Shown in pieces: positions 37,620 through 45,312 of a DNA stretch of 64,000 nucleotides. Source of the DNA: Welwitschia mirabilis. Taxonomy: Eukaryota; Gnetophyta; Gnetopsida; Welwitschiales. The stretch covers positions 73,180,448 through 73,244,447 of the forward strand of contig JBOZIK010000001.1 of assembly GCA_051453625.1 (NCBI GenBank), written 5' to 3'. Within the stretch, counting starts at the first letter, position 1. Each line of letters begins with the position of its first letter. Position numbers and translations under genes: made by a program. A model generated the notes under the pieces. It searched no databases and was not told where the DNA came from. It was given only the letters and a program-made list of their open reading frames with translations.

Positions 37620-39060
37620 ATGGATTTAGTAAGCAGGGCAATTGTTGGGTGAATTGCAAACGAAGTGCAAGTTGGATTAAGAGAAGCGATCCGAAAATGC
37701 ATGGGATTCATGTCTCTCTACAGTCGATTAGCAAGAACTTTGAAAGAAATATTGCCTTTGATGAATGACGTATTAGAATCTAGTTCGAGTTACCTCGGGT
37801 CTGACATAGGCAACTCAGAGAGTTCCATGGAAGACCCAAAATGGGGAACAGATTGGTCCAGAAATGTTCCAGAGTTGGGCGATTCAATGTCTTTCATAGG
37901 TATAGATATTCTCGAAGAAATTTGTCTTTGGATTATTACAGTACCAATTTCAGCATCAAGCAGGGTTGTGATACATACTCTCTGCGATATGCAGCATTTT
38001 AGAGTGGACACACACGGGCAGTGGAAAGAAATCAGTCGTAAGATTGATGAGTTAAATGTTCTGAATTTGTTTAATGGAATGCATATGAATAACCGGCAGC
38101 ATTTACAGTCAATTATTCCAGCACTGAAAGAGCTTTGTGTTGGACTGGATGCTTCAGTGGAGGAGCTTAAAGGGATTTTCCTTTGTAAAAATGTTTCGTT
38201 GCTTGGAGTAAAGGGTATGGGAGGCAGGGAGCTTTGTGTTGGACTGGATTGGGAGGATGCATATCTAATCTTAGTCAATCTTGCAAAAAGGAATCTATTG
38301 ACTTCAGTGAATACCAAAGAAAAGAGTGAAAAGAGACCCTACCATATTTGCAAAAGACTCACCATGTCTCATTTAGCGGATACACATCTAAGAGAATGGA
38401 AATGTGATGGGCATGACACATTTCAGGCAAAATTTGTGTTTTTGCGCTGGACCAATGGCCAAGGAACACTCGATTTTGATGTATATGTATTTCCCAGTTG
38501 CCAAGATTCTCCAATTGGACTTCACAGCAGGATACTTTTTCCTTCCACCATTTATTCAAACAATGCACAAACTAGAGGTTCTTATAATTATTAATTATAT
38601 CTCAAGAACTCTATCACTCCCACCATTTTTAACATAATTCAAAAGCATTTTGTTTGAGAGTAATTGTGCCTTCTCCTAGTGAATACTGTAAGCCTTGGTA
38701 GCATTTGGAAAATTTGTCTCCGATTCTATGTCATAGCCTGAGCAATCTTAATGGATTACAGGGTAACTATCACTTTTCCCCAACTGCTTGGATTGGCCGT
38801 TGACCATTGCAGTAATTTGGAGGAACTTTCTTTAAGCATCTGCAACATGACCTCTCTGAAAAATCTGTGTTACCACCAATTGTTATGATATCATCAAATT
38901 ACCTGATGAGTTAGGAAACCTGAGTGCTTTATGGGTCCTGAAATTATGTGCATGTCCAAGTACAGAAAATCTATCTATCTCGATTTCGAAACTTAGACAG
39001 TTGGAATCCACTTGAAGATGAATAATACGTCTAAGAATCTCAAGGTGGTCGGTCATTCAT
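37620..39060 (+). pseudogene. RPW8-type NLR (RNL, ADR1/NRG1-like helper class) pseudogene lacking most of NB-ARC
   Basis: The frame opens with ATG at 37620 ('MDLVSRAIVG', then TGA as codon 11, then 'IANEVQVGLREAIRKC'), the start of an RPW8 domain; it continues open from 37653 to 38594. The pre-NB-ARC signature 'VGLDASVEELKGIF' leads to 'VSLLGVKGMGG' (about 38141-38223), where the P-loop lysine and the rest of NB-ARC should follow. Instead the sequence jumps to 'EDAYLILVNLAKRNLLTSV' (winged-helix region) and 'HLREWKCDGHDTFQAKFVFL'. After a frameshift near 38450 come 'HSILMYMYFPVAKILQLDF' and 'YFFLPPFIQTMHKLEVLIII'. LRR blocks follow in changing frames ('FPQLLGLAVDHCSNLEEL', 38775 on; 'IIKLPDELGNLSALWVLKLC', 38890 on). 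RNLs are signalling helpers of plant immunity that act at membranes as cation channels. This copy lacks the nucleotide-binding core and is broken. Confidence 0.85.
38130..38249 (+). repeat. 21-bp direct repeat at the NB-ARC deletion junction
   Basis: 38130-38150 and 38229-38249 are identical ('gagctttgtgttggactgga' plus one base), 99 bases apart. In protein both read 'ELCVGLD'. The first is in its natural place before the P-loop; the second sits where the NB-ARC core has been lost. Confidence 0.9.
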
Positions 39061-39063
39061 AGT

Positions 39064-39369
39064 TACTAGAGATACCTCTGAAGAGTCTCTTGGAGGAGGA
39101 AATGGCGCAGACAGTTCAGAGTTGAATAAAAAGTACTTGCTGCCACCAATAAAGTTGAACCACCATACACGCTGCAGAGGTCTATGGATGCCAAGATTGG
39201 ATAGTGTGCTACCAAAACTGTTAAGGGTACTAATATGGAAATAATCTATGAGAAGTTTGAGGGCCTCCAGGTTGGACTCAAATCTTATTCCAAGAGCATG
39301 CATTTCACTGTAAACCTAATGTCATATAGCATTTCAGCTTCAGAGGGAACCCTTGGGACAGAGTACCAT
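39064..39369 (+). pseudogene. Unassigned gene-like stretch between RNL and VPS13-like fragments
   Basis: GC and codon character stay gene-like. One frame is open for about 56 codons (39066-39233) and contains 'ESLGGGNGADSSELNKKYLL' and 'RCRGLWMPRLDSVLPKLLRV'. I do not recognise it. It could be the start of the VPS13-like fragment or a third captured piece. A minus-strand frame of 87 codons over the same bases (39040-39303) shows no family resemblance. Confidence 0.35.
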
Positions 39370-39848
39370 TAATAGAAAAGGAAGAGAATGCGCTTAGCAC
39401 TAGTATTGTTTATGCACTGATTAATAAGAACCTGGACTAGAAGGTGTTCGCAATAATGGCATCTTGCCCTGCCATGATCTCGATGACACGCATTGAGTGT
39501 CATTTACAAGTATTGAAGAGAAATAATTCCTTAAGCCCTAAAGTGGCTTCAGAAACTGCCATAGTATTGCAAACGAAATTGGAGAATGTGACTAGTCCAG
39601 CCCAAGAACATTTACAGCTTCCATTAGAAGAGCAAAACCGCGTTTCTATTGACATTAATGTTCAGGCTCCAAAAGTAAGAATGCCATTTGATATAATGGA
39701 GTGTTCAGAAAATCAAAGTCCCCTTCTTGTAGCTTTTGGTCATTTTACACTGTGCATTATGAATGAAAATGAGCTTTATACCCAAAGTTCAGGACTATTT
39801 AGATGGTTTTATATATCTAAAAGAAATTCTACCCTCATTTTTTGTTAA
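39370..39848 (+). pseudogene. VPS13/SHRUBBY-like lipid-transfer protein fragment
   Basis: The open frame 39444-39848 contains 'LSPKVASETAIVLQTKLENV', 'HLQLPLEEQNRVSIDINVQA', 'PKVRMP' and 'LLVAFGHFTLCIMNENELY', then 'SGLFRWFYISKR'. This follows the order in plant VPS13-family proteins, where a helical stretch precedes 'R...D.D..APK...P', a '(L)LDFGHF.L' strand and 'LYSRFYISGRD'. VPS13 proteins are giant bridge-like lipid carriers at membrane contact sites, several thousand residues long, so this is at most one or two exons. An open frame also continues upstream from about 39370 ('VPLIEKEENALSTSIVYALI'), with one TAG. It stops in a repeat at 39843. Assigned from remembered family pattern without alignment. 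Confidence 0.5.
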
Positions 39849-40354
39849 GGGGTCTTCCGATTGGACAAACATGCCATATGTCTGACCNNNNNNNNNNNNN
39901 NNNNNNNNNNNNNNNNNNNNNNNNNNNNNNNNNNNNNNNNNNNNNNNNNNNNNNNNNNNNNNNNNNNNNNNNNNNNNNNNNNNNNNNNNNNNNNNNNNNN
40001 NNNNNNNNNNNNNNNNNNNNNNNNNNNNNNNNNNNNNNNNNNNNNNNNNNNNNNNNNNNNNNNNNNNNNNNNNNNNNNNNNNNNNNNNNNNNNNNNNNNN
40101 NNNNNNNNNNNNNNNNNNNNNNNNNNNNNNNNNNNNNNNNNNNNNNNNNNNNNNNNNNNNNNNNNNNNNNNNNNNNNNNNNNNNNNNNNNNNATGAGATT
40201 TATACCCAAAGTTCAAGACTATATAGATGGTTTTATATATCTAGAAGAAATTCTACCCTCAATTTTTGTTAAGGGGTCTTCCGATTGGACAAACATGCCA
40301 TATGTCTGACCTCCCTCTGATTGGACAAACATGCCATATGTCATATGTCTGACC
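39768..40354 (+). repeat. 118-bp near-identical duplication flanking an assembly gap, plus partial third unit
   Basis: 39768-39887 and 40193-40311 are almost the same sequence, beginning 'gag-tttatacccaaagttca' and ending 'atgccatatgtctgacc'. A short third unit at 40319-40354 repeats 'gattggacaaacatgccat' with an internal 7-base duplication ('tcatatg'). The run of N at 39888-40192 lies exactly between the two long copies. Confidence 0.9.
39888..40192. other. Assembly gap (305 N)
   Basis: Run of unknown bases. Because the flanks are near-identical, it may hide further tandem units, or the duplication itself may be a gap-closing artefact. Other gaps are 19433-19442, 26176-26569, 36493-36502, 44648-44657 and 62113-62145. 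Confidence 0.99.
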
Positions 40355-40520
40355 GATTCAAACTTATCAGAAGCGAATCTTAAAGGTGCGAATCTAAAGG
40401 GGGCAATATTAAAAGATGGGCATATTTGAGATGTGTAGACTTACTAGAGAGTAGAGACAGAGCTGGATAGTGCAAATCTGGAAGGTACAGATCTTGTAGG
40501 GACCTTTTGGAGACACATCA
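40346..40520 (+). pseudogene. Pentapeptide-repeat protein fragment
   Basis: One frame reads 'LTDSNLSEANLKGANLKGAI', a run of A(D/N)LxG-type pentapeptides, then 'LKDG'. After three stops the same frame resumes 'ELDSANLEGTDLVGT'. About eight pentapeptide units can be counted, which would fold as part of a right-handed quadrilateral beta helix. Plant proteins with such repeats include thylakoid lumen proteins and BTB/KCTD-like proteins; nothing here decides which parent gene this came from. It begins directly inside the last repeat unit of the duplication, so the junction is abrupt. Confidence 0.65.
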
Positions 40521-40669
40521 CTTTAGCAGGCTCTAACCGGCCATGGTAGATGAGGAATGCTGGTCTTGAGGAATGACTTATCTTTTAGCACTCACGCCTC
40601 CTCTGCCATCAAGCAGAGTAAATGGTGGCGCATTTGGATGCAAAGTCACGATTATTAGGGTCCTTCTGA

Positions 40670-40879
40670 GAGAAATTAAATCTTCTAAGTTTGTATCGTT
40701 TCAGTGAACTACCTCATAATCGTCGGCAACAAATCCACATTCGCGATAAAACAACGATTAAAGACACTGATAAAACCGTGTTGACGACATTTACTTCTCT
40801 GGCAATGCAACGTGGAAACTTTCCTAACTTCAGTGCCAGCCAATGGGGGGCATTCAATGTTACGTCAAATTGGAGATAG
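40670..40879 (+). pseudogene. Unassigned open frame, possible continuation of the pentapeptide gene fragment
   Basis: Open for 69 codons, ending at TAG. Composition is protein-like and GC-richer than the surroundings ('LSLYRFSELPHNRRQQIHIR', 'FTSLAMQRGNFPNFSASQWG'). No ATG near the start of the frame and no domain recognised. It may be an exon of the gene that supplied the pentapeptide piece, or a separate captured fragment. Confidence 0.35.
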
Positions 40880-40927
40880 TTGAACTATCACGTCCATCTA
40901 CTAAATGTTTGAATATATCTTACTATC

Positions 40928-41272
40928 GTGCGAACAGGCATTGGAGGAACCGCGAATTTGGATAAAAGTGTTGGAATACCATCAGAAAGTTCTAAGAAAA
41001 GCAGACTGCCTAAAATAGAGAGGGGTTACAATCATTTCAGAGGTTTCTTAAAAGCAAAACGGAGGAGGAGGCTAATTAATTTTTTTCCTTCTCAGGTTTT
41101 CTTCATCACAGCAAAAGTTATAGGAGGACTTTTCCTGGTAACCGCAGCTGAAAGGGAGGAGGAAGCAAATTGCAGGAGCAACTTTGTTAGTACAACTGAG
41201 TTCGTTGTTGTCAGTGTTTCCTTCATTTTCATGGGTTGTGTGGTATCTTTACCTGTCATTCCTATATGCTAA
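40928..41272 (+). pseudogene. Unassigned open frame with C-terminal membrane-like segment
   Basis: 114 codons without a stop. The N-terminal half is basic ('SSKKSRLPKIERG', 'KAKRRRRLINFF'). There are hydrophobic stretches at about residues 57-71 ('FFITAKVIGGLFLVTAA') and 90-112 ('FVVVSVSFIFMGCVVSLPVI'). The first codon is GTG-like rather than ATG, so this is an open reading frame, not a proven gene. 'tttttttccttctcag' at about 41083-41097 looks like a 3' splice site, so an exon boundary may lie inside it. Not recognised. Confidence 0.3.
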
Positions 41273-42720
41273 ATCCTTGTTTTAAGGCTTTGTCTTCTTG
41301 AAATTTGACATGGCTCTTTTAATAAGCTAAACATATTTGTGGGATCCCTTATTGAAAATGACTTCCTCTAAAGTAATGTGATTGACTTGCAATTTTTGTT
41401 TGCTTTTTCCTTTTGCTTCTGTTAAATATACATTTCCAAAGACTATAGTACCTGTGTTCAATGAAAATATGATGAGGTTAAAGTTTAATAAATTACAATA
41501 CTTTACTCTTTGAAATACTGCTATGTCTATGTCTTTGTGATTGTGGTTCTGATAATATGCCCCATATCCCCTTTTCCTCAAATCTCGCATCTTAGCATAA
41601 GAACTATAGAAAGTAAATTCTCCATCAAAGGAAAATCATAAAACAGAAAAAAATAATAATAAAAGAGAGAGAAGATCTTTCAAACTTTTATGCCTTTCTT
41701 ACAATAGCCTAAGTAGCGATCTTCTCCAAACTAGCCTTAATAATTTCCTTTATGTTCCATCCCCAAAATTTCTCCATTAAGTTACCTTTTAACCATTTCT
41801 TTTTTCCCTCTGTCTACGCAAAACCTTTATTCCTTCATTCCTAGACTCTATATTACCCCTTGCTTGCTTTCCCATGATTTAAAATAAACCTCCTCCACAA
41901 CCCATTTCTAAAATTTCTTTTTTCTAGCCGCACATTTTTTCATTCGCTCTTTAACTAACTGAGACCGTTCTCGAATTTCACTGTAGCATAGGGATAGAGC
42001 CAGGGGCAACCCTCTACCCAAAATTAGTTCATTCTCAAATGCATTGGCACATGCCCTTGACCAAAATCCATGCCTCAATATCTAGCATATACAATAGCAT
42101 TAAATATTATATTACATCTACTAGCTGTTAAATGTAATAAGCTTTCAATCAGACTTCCATTAAATTTTTTATCAACATGTTTACCATATAAATTAGAATC
42201 TATCCTAATAATTCTAAACATTAGTATATCTACTAATTTATCATTTTCCTACCCAAACCATTTAATTAACTCTTATTTATATTTAGACGGGAAAATAGAA
42301 ATAAGTGTTTCTACATCAAGCTTCAAAATTCTAAAGATAACTTTTCATTTTATGATCCAGTATCATATCCTCTACATATATTTAAATGATAATGAGATTC
42401 TTATCAATACTTTTTATCAATGAAGTCTTATCTATAAAGATCTTTTATATTCACTATTAAAGGAGTTTGACTCCTTCAGTCATTTATTAACATTATTCAT
42501 TAAATATAATAAAATCTATTTTTAGACTAGATAGATTAGAATCCTACAAAATATTATTCCCTAATTTTATCTTTGATTTCATCCCCATTTCTTTTAGATA
42601 TCTTTAGTAAGAATTTAAGTATTTAAGCCATATCATTGTTGATTGAATAATGAGTTCATTTTCTTAGCTCTCTCTCCTTATTGCTATGTCTTATAATTAA
42701 TTTTTAAGCTCATAGTTCTA
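41273..42720. other. AT-rich stretch, probably including the 5' LTR of the downstream copia element
   Basis: No second LTR is available in the window for comparison, so the LTR start cannot be placed. It must end shortly before the primer site at 42725. It contains a 117-codon frame (42070-42423, Leu/Ile-rich, no recognised domain) and a minus-strand 87-codon frame (41327-41590), neither with family resemblance. Confidence 0.4.
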
Positions 42721-42724
42721 CAAT

Positions 42725-42736
42725 TGGTATTAAATC
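42725..42736 (+). other. Primer binding site of copia element C
   Basis: 'tggtattaaatc' matches TGGTATCAGAGC at 9 of 12 positions, within the string 'tctacaattggtatta'. It stands the right distance before a copia gag. Confidence 0.65.
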
Positions 42737-42759
42737 TTGGCAATGAAAATTCTTGATAA

Positions 42760-43560
42760 TTATCCTTGTCAACATGATGAATGGTTTATGTGCTATTTTA
42801 CTTCAACTAAAAGTATTTAATGGTGATGACTATGAATAGAAGGCTACTAAATATTTGCACAGCTACACAAAAATGTGAAGAAAGAATTGCAAATGCGAAG
42901 AAAGGCAAATGCAAAAGATTTATTTACTATTCAATCTGGTATTAATAGAATAATTCTTTTAAAAATTGTTGAGTTCAAGTATTAGAAGGAATCTTGGAGT
43001 GCTTTGAAAGTTTCATATAAAGGATTAGCCAAAGTCCAAGTCATCAGGCTTCAAATGTTGATGAGATATTTTAAATCTTTGCAAATGAAAGATTTTGAAT
43101 TTATTGATCAATTTATCAATATAATTCAAGGGATTACAAATGGTTTACACTTAGTAGAAAAAAATCTTGATGATTCTAAAATTGTTGTAAAAGTGTTGTG
43201 AAGCTTATCGAGACAATTTTATCCTATCATCTTTGCAATTGAAGAGGCTCATGATCTCTTAAAATTAACTATGATCAAGCTTATTGAAATCTTAAAGACA
43301 TATGAACAAAGAATAGTAAACCATAACAATCAAATTGTATGTGCATTCAAACCTCAAGTAAGTATACATAATTTTCCTAAAAGGAAAATTTTTCAAAAAT
43401 CATCAAGTGACTCCTCCAAATTCACATGAAAGTTGTTATGGAAAAGGAGGTTAGAAGAAGTTTTAAAGAGGGAATAAAGGGGTAACAATTTTGGTACTTA
43501 TTGTAAGATGACAAATCATGATGTTTCTCTATGTTTTAGTATAATTAGGAATCAAAAGAT
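42760..43560 (+). pseudogene. Copia element C gag with CCHC knuckle
   Basis: The frame 43004-43201 and its upstream extension read 'SWSALKVSYKGLAKVQVIRL' and 'LMRYFKSLQMKDFEFIDQFI', matching the UBN2 gag domain ('EAWEALQKAFQGSEKVR..RLQ.LRREFE.LKM.D.ES'). The frame continues 'QFYPIIFAIEEAHDLLKLTM' and 'YEQRIVNHNNQ'. After a shift comes 'FGTYCKMTNHDVSLCF', a zinc-knuckle-like CCHC in which the first Cys of 'CxxC' is altered. Gag packages element RNA. Only a few stops interrupt it, far fewer than in the other elements. Confidence 0.8.
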
Positions 43561-43599
43561 TTGACAAGAAAGAAATCTTTTCTATAAGCAAGAAGAACA

Positions 43600-43960
43600 A
43601 GGAATCATGTTGTTCTTCACAGAAGAAAAATTGTATTTTACTCAGTATTTCAAGAAAGATGCTAGTAGTATTTGGTATTTCCATAATGGTTGCAATAACC
43701 GCATGATTGAAGACAAGAGGCTTCTCTGAGATCTTTGTTCTTATGATAGAAAAGTATCATTTGAAAACAGTGAAAAAGTTACTTTTGAAAGTATAGGTTC
43801 TCTCACATCTCCTTCTAAATTAGTGTTAGTTACATCGTTTCAGACATTTACTTTGTTCCTGCATTAACTAAGAATATTTTTTTAAGTGTTAAATAATTAT
43901 GTCACAGTGGTTACCTCATACAATTTCAAAAGAGCAATTATACAATTTTGAAGGAAGATG
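43600..43960 (+). pseudogene. Copia element C protease
   Basis: 'SIWYFHNGCNNRMIEDKRLL' (about 43669-43728) corresponds to the active-site region 'WYLDSGCSNHMTGDKTLF'. The catalytic D-S-G reads H-N-G here, so it is inactive. 'VSFENSEKVTFESIGS' follows in frame. Sits between gag and integrase as expected. Confidence 0.75.
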
Positions 43961-44039
43961 GGTAAGAAGTTGCTACTTACCAACAATAATAAATAAAATG
44001 TTTGTTCTATAAATACAAAATGATGTGAAACATTTTTCA

Positions 44040-44945
44040 ATTTCTGAAGATCAAAGTGTTGTATGGGATGTATGACTTGGTTATCTAAATTTTTAGATAG
44101 TCATCAACTTGTACAACAAAGAACTTATACAAGGTATGCATGGGCCAAAATTTTCTAGACATGACAATTGTGATATTTATGCAATTTCAAAGTCACGTAA
44201 ATTACCTTTTCCATACACAGAACAGATTTCATCTTCTTATCCAGATTTAGTGCATATAGATATTTGTTAGACCATGGAAAATGCTAGGATAGTAAAAAGT
44301 AGATATATGTTCTTGATGATTGATGATCATTCATGCATGACATGGAGTTATTTTATTGAAAAAAAGATCAAGCATTTGGTTTTTTGCAAGATTTTAAGGT
44401 CAAAGTTAAAAAGATATTAAGTTAAAGAAGGTTAGAGTTGATCAAGGTAGGAATTTACTTCACACGAGTTTGTAAATTTCTATAAAAAACATGGGATTAT
44501 CCATCAGATGATTAATATATACACTCCACAACAAAATGGAGTGGTGTATCAGAAAAATCAGACAATTTTGGGCATGGCAAGATGTATGTTGAAGCAAGCT
44601 AGCCTTGAAAATAAATTTTGCTTAGGGACATGCTCTACTACTATTTANNNNNNNNNNTATAAATATAGCTCAAGGAAAAGTGCGATATGAAACATGGTGT
44701 GGTAGAAAACCCATGATATTTTATCTTCGCATCTTTGAAACTCCATGTGTTTACCATGCTCCTTCACAAATGCATTAAAAGTTAGATAAAAGAAGTTATA
44801 AAGGAATCCTTATTGGCTATGGAAATAATATTAAGGGTTATAGAATGTTTGACTTGGAAAATAAAAATGTGGTTAGATGTCAAACTTTTTGAAATTTTAT
44901 TTCTAAAAAATTATTTGAAAAATAATATGAGTAAAGAAAAGAGGA
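44040..44945 (+). pseudogene. Copia element C pre-integrase and integrase, truncated before RT
   Basis: 'LYNKELIQGMHGPKF' and 'CDIYAISKSRKLPFPYTEQ' (about 44110-44225) hold the zinc region. 'YMFLMIDDHSCMTWSYFIEK' (about 44305-44364) carries the first catalytic Asp. 'EFTSHEFVNFYKKHGIIHQM' and 'NIYTPQQNGVVYQKNQTILG' (44452-44573) carry the second and third acidic region. The core end reads 'CGRKPMIFYLRIF', then 'SYKGILIGYGNNIKGYRMFD' (about 44790-44850). It would join element cDNA to host DNA. A 10-base gap lies at 44648-44657. The element stops abruptly at about 44945, and RT/RNase H are absent. Confidence 0.85.
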
Positions 44946-44954
44946 TGGAAGTTA

Positions 44955-45312
44955 CCATGGCATACCCGTAACTTGTTTTTTAAAAACTATGACCACATGT
45001 CATGTGGGCCACCCTCCTCCACAGAAAATAATGTTTTCCCTCTCCGAACGCCTTTCCATAATTTCCCCACCAAATCACCTAATGTCATCGACCCCCGCCC
45101 GCTTCACGTTAATGACAAGGCCATTCTCTCACTTTGAATCATCCCAAAAATCAAACGGCATATGCATTTTTTTAACCTTCCGTTTCAACTTCTGCTAGAG
45201 TTTCACTGGCTACTTCTTTTTCCGCCATTGAAATTTCTTCTCCTGCAGTTGAAGTTTCTTCTTCCAATGCTGAAGATTTATCTTCTGCCATTTCAGCTAT
45301 AGTATTATGCGC
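44955..45312 (-). pseudogene. Non-TE gene fragment with a 39-codon acidic ORF
   Basis: GC-richer than anything nearby and not similar to the element it abuts. On the minus strand an ATG at 45291 opens 'MAEDKSSALEEETSTAGEEI', which runs 39 codons to a TAA at 45172-45174 and is about one third Glu. Downstream on the same strand, in another frame, come 'MPFDFWDDSK' and 'ENGLVINVKRAGVDDIR' and then 'FGGEIMERRSERENIIFCGG', with two stops between. This suggests a frameshifted first exon of a cellular gene. The plus-strand frame 44989-45198 is probably its shadow. Family not recognised. Confidence 0.4.

Noticed and set aside
37790-38317. 175-codon minus-strand frame
   Set aside because: It is the antisense shadow of the RNL reading frame, which has clear RPW8 and pre-NB-ARC motifs on the plus strand.
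38359-38568. Minus-strand 69-codon frame
   Set aside because: Antisense of the RNL winged-helix/LRR region; no own domain.
42070-42423. 117-codon frame as a gene
   Set aside because: Located where the 5' LTR or leader of copia element C should be; no domain, composition typical of AT-rich DNA.
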